Shown here piece by piece: positions 23,701-34,800 of a stretch of DNA of 64,000 nucleotides. Within the stretch, counting starts at the first letter, position 1. Each line of letters starts with the position of its first letter. The DNA lies in assembly GCA_030268105.1 (NCBI GenBank), contig BSDZ01000010.1, positions 1,712,001 through 1,776,000 on the forward strand. Direction: 5' to 3'. The notes under the pieces are model-generated. The model saw nothing but the letters and a program-made list of their open reading frames with translations. It was not told the DNA's origin and searched no databases. A program made the translations under genes and the position numbers. Source of the stretch: Volvox africanus (lineage: Eukaryota; Chlorophyta; Chlorophyceae; Chlamydomonadales; Volvocaceae).

Positions 23701-26700
23701 GTGGAGGCAGATCCCGTTGTTGTTCTGCTTTTGCGGCGGCCCCTGCCGCCAATCCCCTGCAGCCAACCCCCTGTCGCCACTCTCTTGCGGCTGCTTAGGG
23801 TTTCTCTGCTTAGGGTTTTCTGTTGTGTGGTTGAAACCCGGTTCCGCCGGTAAAGTTCCCCAAGGGGCTGGAGGAACCTAATGCCTGAAATGCATCACAT
23901 ACTTGGATTGACAACATTTAATTAGCTTGCTTATTTTGTCTTCTCTGCATTCATGTCTCCATAAAGCAGCGCTGGCGGCATCGCGCCCGTGTCCTCGCGC
24001 GACCCTTCGGTATGGGGTGCAATGGGTGCCGCAGGTGAGTCTCAAGGCCGCAGTGCTGCCGTCCGCCGCAGTGGCGGGTGCTGCGGCGGTCTCTCTGGGC
24101 GCCATCTTCAACGGCGGCCTCAACCACCCTGGCCGCGGTGGCCATGTCGTCATCACGGAGCTACTCATCACTTTGTGCCTGGTACGAGGTCCATGTGCCC
24201 TAGCAAGGGGTGTAGCCCGGGGTGCAGCATGGCAGGCTGAAGGTGTAGCCTGTAGATATAGGGTGGGGCACAGTTGCTGGACGGGGTGTATCTGCGGAGA
24301 GGTGAGTACTGTCTGAGTTACCCCCCCCAGTGTTCTGCCCATGTCTTTTGGTTTTGAAGAATGTCAGAGGGGGGGGGAGAAGGGGGGAGAGAGGGGAGAA
24401 AAGTTAGCATCAGTCGAAGGGACGGCGGCTGCCAAACTGTTTTTATAATCCTGGTCAAGTGCTTCACCCGTCGGGTCTCCCTCTCGGTATATACCCTATC
24501 GCCTTGCACATTGCACATGACACGTCGCGTACCTTACCTTTCACTCCTACCCGACCCATCCATTAATCCCAATCCTCTCCGCGACCCCACCCTTCAGGAC
24601 CTTCTGCAGCTGAATACTATTCAGATGGGCGCAACCTTAGCAGCCAGGGGCGCGCCAGGTGAGGGGAGCTCGAGTGCAACTGTCGCAGCCACGGATAGCG
24701 GCAGCAGCGGCGGCCCATTGGCGATGGAGAAGCTGGCGGCTGTGGCGGCCCGCCCGCTTCCTCATCCCATTTTCCCTGGCAATTACGGGGCTACACAGGA
24801 CACCTGCTATATTGAGCACCAGCTGCAGGTGGGATAGGGATGGATGGGTTAAGGCGCAGGGTGGGTGGGTAGGGAAATAGCCCTAGGCCTTGGGCCGGCG
24901 GGAAGACGCGAAGAGCTGTAGGAGGAGACGAGGCGGAACGGCTGCGGAGGGGCCGCGTAATCGTTGACCCAATAGGGACGGGGGGCCTCCATCCAGGTAG
25001 GGGCCTCCGAGCCATATTGTGCCTAGGCGGATGCATGGGGGACTGACTGAGGGGGGTTTGGGCGAAAAGGTGACAATGCGCTCCCACATGAACTGCTAGA
25101 ACGAATGGAGCACTACTCCAGGAGTAGTGCTCCAGGGGAAGCCATAACTAGGAAACTGCATCCACCTCATCGCCGCTCTCTGTCTTCCATGCCAGCTTTT
25201 CAGTCGTGTATATCGATTGATCCTAATGTTTAATTTCTTCTGCTTTCCCGCCTGCATCTGTTTCTCTCTTTTTCTCTCCCTCTCTCTCCCTATCTCGGTC
25301 CCCTCCTCTCATGCGCGCACAGGCGTTGACTCAGCCGCCCGTGGAGGGTTGGGAGTGGACGGACGAGGGGCGGGGCAAGTGGGGCTACGTGGCGATGGCG
25401 CCGGGCAAGACGCTGCGGCTGAAGGTGACCCCGGGCGAAGCGAGGGCTCGATAGGTTGAGGTCAGGAGGATGGAGCGGAGCGCAGCGGACAGATCCGCTA
25501 AGGGAGGGAAGGAAGAAACGGGTGCCAAAGAGCTTGTTGTTCTGCATATATATGGGGTTTTGGTACTATAGCTAGTCTGGATTCTCCGGCGGACATCCCC
25601 CCGGGGTACACATCAGCGGACGAAATGCAGGCCGGCTTGCTTCGTGTCTGCCGGAGGTGTACGCCAGGTGACTCATTCGGCAGGATCATTCGGCAGGATT
25701 CGTTGAGCCAATGTTTATATATTGGTAAATTTTCATGCGGGTGCGGGTGTCTCCATACAGCTAAATGTCTGGGTAACAATGGGCCTCTTCCACGGTCGAT
25801 GTTGCATGTGATTAACGTCCCTCTGCTACTGCTACTGTTACTGCTGCCGCCAACTCGACAGGTCAACACACAGGTGAAGCCCGAAGGATCTGATGGAGCG
25901 TTATTCGAGCCCATCATAGTGCAGGTGGGTCGCGAGGCTAGCGCTAATGAAAGGCTTTTCATGTGTGCTGAACCAAACTTGACATAATTCCCGTTTTATC
26001 TCTGCTCTGCTCTGCATAGCCTTACCCCTTCAGTTGCCTTTTACCGTTCCACACACACACGCACGCGACTTTTATTGCATATAGGTATTTATATATACGG
26101 GGTGCACATCCCCGCCCACCCGCCGCCCACCCCTTTCCGTCACCGCAGATCTCCTATCTCCAAAGCTACCGCATCTTGGGAACCGCCAAGCTGAGCTGCA
26201 AGTCCGGATGCGCCTGCGAGGCCATGACTCTGAACGCCTACGACCCCAGACCCGTGTCCGTAGCGATCACATCTGACATCAAGGCAGGTTCGAAACTGCG
26301 GCGATTAGGGGGGGGGACTACTGCCCCAGGTTGGAGGGGGGTTGGTGGTGGTGGTCAAGGCCCACAGCTTATGTAGAGCAGTCCTGTATCTTTGTGTATT
26401 TGCTTAGATTGTTTTTCGCGAGGAGGTAACGATAGGGCAGCAACCGTTGAGCTGCGCCGTGAAGGAGAACGAAACAGCAACGAGCAGAATAATTCAGCAG
26501 CTGCGACGACCATTGTGGGGTGGAGAGGAGTGTGATGCTTTGCCAGGCTGTATTAGAAGTTATCCATATATATATGTGTGTGTGTGTATGGATATGGATA
26601 TTATATATACCTATATATATATCATATCCATATACAAATACATATCCATATCCATATATAGGTATTTATGCATGTATGTATGTACGTATGAACGGGTGTT

Positions 26701-27963
26701 ACACTGTGGCTGGGCGACTTGCCCTGAAAGGACAAGCACCGGGGGCCCTGACCGGGCGGAACCACAGCGCAGCGGGGAACACATGGCTTAGTCTGTTCGT
26801 CCTGCCGTGCGCTCCTCCCCTCGCTCATTCAGCAAGGGCACACAGGCCTCAAGTATGTATGTATGTATGCGGGATAGGGGGGCTATGCTTCACCCGTGAC
26901 CATTCTTTGGCAGTCCCTACCTTGCCCTGTATTTAGGGGCACCCTCATCCGTTCATCCCTAGGGATATTGACTTTTCCGAAATCAGTGATTTTCCGATAG
27001 GTAGGTGGTTCAGCACCCACGGCCAGCATTCGGAGGCCTTAAATTCACTCCAAGCCAGCTCGCAAGTCACTCTATCCGAGGTCCTCATCGTCCATCAACA
27101 TCACATCCTACCTCAACCAGTGGAGAGATTTCTTCCCGCTCTCAGTCAGGAACGATCCTGGAACTTCCAGGGACACAGTGTCGTGCCTTACCGGTTATGT
27201 CCGAACACATTTGTGTTTCAGGATCCGTACACTAACGTGCGGTACGTTGTTCACCTGGGTCTCTTTGTTCTTCCCTCAGGTGACTCAGCACCCCGAGTGC
27301 TGCCTGCAGCTCATTACTGGGAAGGCTGCCAAGGCACGGGCCGTGAATGCAAGCACCGTCCGCGGGTTCAGTAGCGGCTGGGAAGGCACCACCCCGACTG
27401 GCAGTTTCGCCTACAAGTTCAAGCTTATTGGACTTGTGGTAAGTCCTGATAGAATTTGTACACATTCTGGTCCCTTTTTGCCCGTGTTCAAAAAAACACA
27501 ATGTTTAACAACATTGTGGAGAGCAACGTTGGCCCGCCGGAGACTGATGGATGTCAGTTATCATCTAGACATCTGCTTAGCTCGCCAGGAAGAGCAGCAG
27601 GCGTGTGCGCGCGCACACGTGTGTTTGTACGCGGTGATGGCACTCCCATTCCCGCCCGGCATGCATTCCAAGGCGCCAAACAAACACCGACACGGACGTA
27701 TCCATTTTTTCGTGAGCCCGGTGGCGCCTCCTCTTGGGTCACACGAAATTCGTAGTCGGAGTTGCCGTGCATGATCGAGTCCACTGCCGATTGCGTAAGG
27801 TGCCCCCGAGTGTAGATCGAATCGGTAAGATCCCGTATGCCTCTCCGCATTGCAGGTTGGCGAGGACCCGCGAGCGACTGAGGGCACCGTCAGCTTCGTG
27901 CGCGGCAACACTGCGGATATCTTCAAGAAGGTGCAGGCCTTGCGGGGTGCGTCGGCCGGATAG
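20760..27963 (+). CDS. SGNH/GDSL-like secreted hydrolase, copy B
   Basis: Exons are 20760-21057, 21274-22011 (contains a probable extra intron 21634-21894), 22226-22341, 22669-22778, 23527-23587, 24035-24181, 24598-24828, 25323-25424, 25862-25924, 26149-26283, 27280-27438 and 27856-27963 (TAG). Without the extra intron, exon 2 has in-frame stops (first TGA at 21660). Removing the 261-nt GTAAGC...ACAG segment restores an open frame, giving about 668 residues. The start at 20760 gives a signal peptide (MTSLISLPLFSILLGLSTA). Block I is GALGGSITSGHG, block III is FVEFAVNDS and block V is HPGRGGH. Exon 10 ends AAG followed by GC, not GT, so a GC-AG intron must be used or the frame breaks. Exon 7 is longer than in copy A, with a Ser/Gly/Ala-rich stretch. 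Parts of exons 6 and 8 are nearly identical to copy C. Confidence 0.78.
21608..21634. repeat. CAGGTA/TAGGTA hexamer array at a splice donor
   Basis: Four tandem hexamers, each holding an AG/GT splice-donor core, end in AGTAAGC. That site is the inferred donor of the extra intron in exon 2 of copy B. Confidence 0.75.
26555..26690. repeat. TATG/TATA/CATATC simple-sequence cluster
   Basis: Interleaved TG, TATA, CCATAT and ATGT repeats precede dispersed repeat family 2 in an intron of copy B. Confidence 0.85.
26688..26856 (+). repeat. Dispersed repeat family 2, copy 2
   Basis: This matches 3482-3655 over its whole length with scattered substitutions and small indels. It is flanked on both sides by ATGT repeats, which may be target or tail sequence. 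Confidence 0.85.
26870..27152 (+). repeat. Dispersed repeat family 1, diverged copy
   Basis: Same order of motifs as 28457-28750 (GGGATAGGGG, GGCAGTCCCTACCTT, CCGAAATCAGTG, TTCAGCACCCAC, CCCGCTCTCAGTC) but with many substitutions. It lies in the intron before exon 11 of copy B. Confidence 0.75.
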
Positions 27964-30293
27964 ACCCGCCGCCGCCGCCGCCGCAGCAGCAGCAGCAGCA
28001 GCAGCAGCAATACACTACCGCTAACCCCCGGCTGCCAGTAATGCTGATGGAGTTCAGCACAGTGCTCTGCGCGACATCCGGATATTTCCCGTCTTTTCCC
28101 CCTCTTTTTCCCCTCTTTCTACCCTCTTTCTACCCTCTTTCTACCCTCTTTCTACCCTCCTCCAACCGCCCCGTGGATACACACACGTCACCTGCTCCCC
28201 AGGGAGTGACGCAAGGAGTGTTAGGGCCTTATTCCGCGGCGCGTGTGAGCTACTTGGTGTCATTGTGAAGCTACGTGCTTCACAATGATGTTGACGACGA
28301 GGTGGTCCGCAGGTGGAGGTGAACCATATCGCAATAATGATCCCGTATTGTGAGTTCATCGCGAAAGAATGAGAGGCACAACTCGATGAATATAATATTT
28401 ATGTATCTATATACATATTAATAGATAGATATATAGATATGGGGGAGGTATGGGTGTGTGTAGGATAGGGGGGTACATCACCCGTGGCCACTAACCTGGC
28501 AGTCCCTACCTTCCCCGGTGTTTCGGGGCATCCTCATCCAGTCTCCCATGCCGACTTCTCCGAAATCAGTGGTTTTCCCAGGTTCAGCACCCACCACCAG
28601 CATCCAGCGGAATCTGCCGAATCAACTAAGGCGTCAACTCCGCTACTGGTCAGCTCGCAGGTCACTTTAATTGGGGTCGTCACCGTCCATCGACATGGGG
28701 GCACCCTGCCCTTAACATTAGGGTCTTTGGCCCGCTCTCAGTCGGGGTAGAAGGTATGGGTGTATGTATGTATGTAGGTGTATCCATTAGGTCGCATTAG
28801 GGGCATATATGAGGTAGCATCTGCGTGCCGGGGCAAAGAAGCCCAAATACAACCGGTTACTTCCATGTATGATGTTAAGATATGTGTGTTTGTTATCTGA
28901 ATTCATAGCATTCCTTATTGAATGCGAAGCCGTCATGCGTAGACGCATATATACATGGGCATATAAATGCATGTATATCTGGGCGTGATTGCAAGTCCTG
29001 AAATCTCTCTCCTTTAATTAGGTCCGCATCGATTGGGCAAGTGAACGCCTCCAGGTCGTGGCAGCGCACCGTGATGTCAATAAATCGTTGCTGCTCATCA
29101 TGGACGGACGCATGCATCCTGCACGATGGCAGAAAGCAATATAAGACGTTTCACAGAATAGAACGGCCTTGGTCGATTGACTGATGGACAGAAGGAAACG
29201 CCAAACCAGGGTCGGTCCGGCTGCATTGTGCCTTGGTGGTTGGCGTCCTTGGTGGTTGGCCTGCGGGTACATTCCCCTTCGCTTTGCGGGACATGTGGGT
29301 GTGTCTTCATGTCGATGAAATGGCGAGCACGGGGGTCAAGTGTATGATGGAATTTAGCCAGCCGTTGACTTTACGTTGAGCGCCGACAGGCCTCTAGGAA
29401 CTCTATGACACGAGTTTATAAAGAAAGATGCAGGCGGAGTGGAATCTATCTCAGGAAACAACGGGGCATCCCTTAGTGTAATGAACGTGATGATACGAGG
29501 CTGTACGAGGCAAGAACCTTTACGAGCTATGGAAAGACGCAAAAACGGGCGCGGGCACGCACGTGGGCACCCCTCATCAAGCTTGACAGCTGTTGGGGAG
29601 CCATGCGGTGCAAGCATGGCAGGACGCAAGCCCTCTCTTTTGGGCTGTCTACGGGATGCGGCATCAGGAAGCTCCGTACATGGCCGACCCTTGCATGTCA
29701 GCCATCATAGGCCTGCAGCAGGCGCCGTCAGGTGCGCGTGTGCTTGAATAGGGTGCACTTTGCTGCAGCTTTGCTGCGTATCTGCTATGGCTGAGGACAG
29801 CACAACTTGTGCGCAAGCGCTGGGTATTCGTTGGGACTTTTGATTCAGAGTCTGGCAATATATGGCAAGTATTTGCCCAATTGGTAGGAAATGGCGTGTG
29901 CAAACCATGGAAGAGATCAAGCCGCCTCGCACTCTACCTACATATGGCAACATGATGCGAGAGAAACGTAAATTGGGTCATGAACTAGCTAAATGACGCT
30001 TTCACTTGAGGATATGTTAGCTTTGGTGCTTTCGTTTCAGAAGTTAAGCCCCGAGGCGCAGCACTCAGTAATACGGCGCCCGGGTAGCAGTAGCAACAGC
30101 GCATCCAACAAAAGTGCCTTTCTTAATTTATTGATCCACTCCCAACGTAACAGTGAATTGCTACACCATGTTTTCTCATGGCGGAAGTCACATTGAATTA
30201 GGGAGGGGTAGAAACCTTCAGCAATCAGCATGCTACCAACTAACGTGCAGTGCAAGCATGGAAAAAATATTTTTTAAATCATAGACATTCAAG
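27964..30293. other. Intergenic region between copies B and C
   Basis: It holds a GCA run just after the stop, TTTCTACCCTC repeats (28100-28160) and a full copy of dispersed repeat family 1 (28457-28750). A 67-codon frame at 29993-30196 has no support as a gene. Confidence 0.6.
28457..28750 (+). repeat. Dispersed repeat family 1, full copy (forward)
   Basis: It starts TGTGTAGGATAGGGGGGTAC and ends CGCTCTCAGTCGGGGTAG. It is nearly identical to the reverse copy at 14656-14950, so one of them moved or was copied recently. Confidence 0.88.
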
Positions 30294-32701
30294 ATGGGTC
30301 CTATCAAGGACTTTCTGTTCATCCTGCTGGCAATCGCAAAGCTGCCGCTCTCTATTTGTTATCAGCATGCGACATCTCCGCGAATCGAAAACTTGACAGA
30401 TGTAGAAATAAAATATGCTAATATATACTGGTATTATGATCCAGCCGCAAGAGTCGTGCATGCAAATAAGACGTACCATCGCAGCGGTCGGTCTTCCGCA
30501 AGCGGCCCTCACATCAGCCTTGAATACCGATTCGTCGTGCCCCTGCCTGAACGCTTAGCGGGGCTGGCATATGTGGGGCATGCGGCACGCCTACGCCTGG
30601 TGCTGGAGCGTGCGCGTAACGGTTGGTGCCGTGTGCGTCATGTAGTGCATCATGTAACATCAGGATAAAACTGCGAGCCTGTCACCCATGCGGCACGTAA
30701 TCTGGCACCCAAACCCTAAGCTCCTACGCTTACCCCCTGAAATCTCGCACCATTTGAAGGGCCGAAACGCCACTGCATTTGGGGCACCGAATTTGCAGAA
30801 ATCGTCTGACTTAAATCAAGCAACACCCCATCGAATGCGAAGACATCGAATCGCAACCAAGCTCTGAAACCGAGCTTTGGAACAAAGCTCATCCAACACC
30901 TACTTTTCCCGCGCAGGCCAGCCCCTGATCGTGGGTGCCCTGGGCGGCAGCATCACCTTCGGCCAGTCTGTGGGTGGCTGGAAGGGCAGTTACGTGAAGA
31001 TCTTCACGGACTGGCTGAATGCCGCCATGCCGCCGCCGCACCGGCAGCCCCGGAGAAGGGCCGCGGAGGAAGGCAATGCGACAGCTGCAGAGGCATCCGC
31101 ACAGTCAGGGTCAGCGGCCACGAACGCACTGGCGGGGGCGCCATTGGCGGCGGCACAGCGGACCCTGAAGGGACTTTCGGCCATTGCGTCGGTAGGAATG
31201 GCGGATGTGGAGCGGGGGGACACGGCTGCAGTGAAGGATCTGGCGGCAGCGGGAGCGATACGTGGACAGGCAGCAGGCGCAGAGCAGGGTAGGGTGACGG
31301 CGTTGACATCAAGAAAGATGCTGGCGGGCATAGCGGCAGCGACTACCGGTGCCATGCTAGATACACCAGATGCAACAGGAGGAGCAAAGCCGCCAACGGA
31401 AGCAACAGCACCTCAGCGGGATGGTGGCACAGGCTCTTACCGCGATGGACATGCGGGGAGCTGGAGGGGGCAGCCCTTGCGTCACGATTTCCTTAATGGT
31501 GCTGTGCCAGGTAGGTGCAGGTGCAGGTGAAGGTGCAGGTGAAGGTGAAGGAGCAGGTGCAGGTGCAGGTGAAAGTGAGGGTGAAGGTGCCAAGGCTGGC
31601 AAGGACGAGGCATCCCATACAACAGATGCAGCATGCCACTGGTGGTCGTCACCGTCGGACCCTATATAAAGAAGGGTTTCGGTTCCGATTTTGGTTTCGG
31701 AGCCGAGTTTTCGCACACTGCTGCGGGTGTGCGCTCCTGAGCCCTGAGCCAATGCAGCTCAAGCCTTCCCGGAGCCACCTCAACCATCGCTGATCGGCCA
31801 ACGCTCTCACAACTGGCCAGCCATTCCAGACCCGGTCAGACACCTCCCGAGCTCTCCCGAGCTCTCCCCATGTGGGGTTGTATGTGACTGTATCCATTCT
31901 ATTCCCTGCTCCCCCACTCGTCGCGACTTCTCGCGCATGCAGGTACCCAGTCCGCGTACATGAGCAGCTGTCTGCGCTACCACCTCCCGCCCGCAGTAGA
32001 CATCGTATTCGTGGAGTATGCCGCCAACGACTCACCCGCACCTCGTTGGACGTTCGCGGTGGGTCACGAAGCGGGAAGGCAGCAGCAGCCATCGGACCAG
32101 CCTGAGGGAGCGCTTGCGAGTCCTTACCCGGCAGCTGGCACTGGCTAGGCTAGGTGCATCGGGCGTGTTTCTTTGTGAGGACTGCCTGAGGCTTGAGAAA
32201 GCAAACCAACACGTGATGCCCTTTCCACAGCCGCCCGGACATTTTTAACACGCCTGTTGGACGAACATAAAACATAATGACAAGGATCAAAGTGAAGAAA
32301 TTGAAATGTGACGATGGAGGTCCTTAGAGATATGATGACATGGTCTCGATATTATAGCCTTAGGAAAGACCGTAGAAAACGTACGTTTCTTACGAGATTG
32401 CTTTCCAGGCACCAGCGTGCGATGGAGGGAGGGCCCCTGACCTGTTAGTGTCCTGGGGCCCGTAAAGGAGGGACTGTCACCACCGCATTTCCTTGCTTGC
32501 ATTTTTAGGTCTTTGTTGCCACTTGGTACTTGGCACTTGGGAATTGGTGAAGGTGTAGATGCGAGGCAAGGCAGCTAGCGTGGCGGGTAGCAACCGGGGC
32601 GCTCTGGCTTTGGGGCAGCGTGTTGTTGGCCACCAATCCCAATACCCATGTCCCACCTCAGTGCGTGCGCGTGTGTGTGAATACATACATACATTCATAT
32701 A

Positions 32702-32746
<45 letters not shown>

Positions 32747-34748
32747 ATATGTATGTGTTTTACCAATTACCCCACCGCCCCGGGCGTGGGCGGGCGCAGG
32801 ACCCCTGCCGTCGGTCATTGGAGCGGCTGCTCCGCAAGCTCCTCAACCTGCCTTCACAGCCGGCGGTGGTGCTGGTCAACATGTACGCTATCGGTGCCGC
32901 ACGTGGCAAGTGAGTTCCGGTTTGATACCCTGTTACCTGTCTTCTAAACTGCTGTATAGGAATGGGCGCCTAGGTGAGTATGAAAGGATGGTTTATGGAC
33001 GTATTCAATGTTCACAGATGAAGTGTTGTTACTGCACCGAGATGCTATTGTGGCTGGGCTCGCAATAGCAAGTGGGGCGGGCCCTGGTCGAGCCAAAACA
33101 CAGTGCCGGGGCGGGCGCACAGCCATGTTTGATGAACGTCGTGCCTCACCCCCACCCCATCTCCCACACACACGTGGGCTGCAGCGACCCAGATTCCCTA
33201 ATCCCGGATGGTCAGCTCCCACACCTTCCCAGGCAGCTCTCGGCAGTTTTCGGCAGCCTTAGCTACCCAAAGCCGATCATCTGCTCCACGAACTCCAGAA
33301 CTGGCCTGCTGAGAACCCCCCGAACCCCGAACCCCGTTTGGATGTGCTGCAACCCTAACGAGCATCCACGACATGTGTACCTACGGAATGTATTTATGTG
33401 TACATGTGTATGTGATGCCATGCAGATATCTTCACACCGCTGAGCGTGATTTTATGGAATTCGCCACCTACTACAGCCTACCCGCGGTAAGACCTATCCA
33501 AGAGCGCGGCAGTAGCAAGAGGGTTACTGGTGTGCAACGAGCCGAAGTAGCAGGAGCAGTAGCAGGGGCGGCAGCAGCAGTGATAGTGATGGTGATGGTG
33601 ATGGTGATGGTGATGGTGATGGTGATGGTGATGGTGATGGTGATGGTGATGGTGATGGTGATGGTGATGGTGATGGTGATGGTGATGGTGATGGTGATGG
33701 TGATGGTGGTGGGGGTGTTTCTTAAAGGCGTTACGTGGCTCAGGGGGAACAATGATAGCTGTTGGTCACCCCCTCTTTATAGCGGCGGTCGGCCGTGTGC
33801 AGAAGTATGTGACCCCTTCGAACCGCACTCCGCAGTTCACGCACCGAACTCGGGTACGGAGGTCGTGAGCTCCGGGAGGTCGTAAAGTGTTTGGGGATAA
33901 GGGTGCTTCATCCCATACACTCCTGACCCAGGTTGTTCCCGTAAGGCGGTACCAGGGCTAGGTGGGTAGTTGTCCTTTCCATCTCTGGCGTTGGTGCAGC
34001 AGTAGCTACGCGACCTAGGAAGCTAGTTCATGTAAAGTTGGGGAATCGAGTAAGCGACCTAGCAGGTAGAATTAGTTGTAGCCGCCCTCCCCCATTTCCT
34101 CGGCCCCATTTCCTCGGCCCATTTCCTCGGCCCATTTCCTTGGCCCATTTCCTTGGCCCATTTCCTTGGCCCATTTCCTCGGCCCATTTCCTCGGCCCCA
34201 TTTCCTCGGCCCATTTCCTCGGCCCATTTCCTTGGCCCATTTCCTCGGCCCATTTCCTCGGCCCATTTCCTTGGCCCATTTCCTTGGCCGGGGCCCGTTG
34301 TTTTCCGAACCCGTCTCCACCTAGTGCACCCAAGCCATAATGCGCTTCCCTTATAAATCAACGCCGTAGTTGCCGTCCGTCCCTTGTTATCTTCCTGATA
34401 TCTTATACTGGTATAGATGTGGATATGTGTGCGCTTGTTTGTTTATTTCTTCGTTGACCTGTTTGCTGCTGTGGGCATGCGTCGTTGCACCCTTTTTTGT
34501 TCGTACTGCCGCAGGTGAGTCTCAAGGCCGCAGTGCTGCCGTCCGCCGCAGTGGCGGGTGCTGCAGCGGTCTCTCTGGGCGCCATCTTCAACGGGGGTCA
34601 TAACCACCCTGGCCGCGGTGGCCATGTCGTCATCACGGAGCTACTCATCACTTTGTGCCTGGTACGAGGTCCATGTGCCCTAGCAAGGGGTGTAGCCCGG
34701 GGTGCATCATGTAGAGTACGGCAGAGATGGGGGGCAGGGATTGTGGTT

Positions 34749-34800
<52 letters not shown>

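Noticed and set aside
20760..27963. Calling copy B a pseudogene because of stops in exon 2
   Set aside because: A frame-restoring intron with good borders explains the stops, and the other 11 exons are intact.
34028..34361. Regular repeat array that could suggest CRISPR or a repeat protein
   Set aside because: Units of 14-15 nt are contiguous with no unique spacers, and they sit in an intron of copy C.
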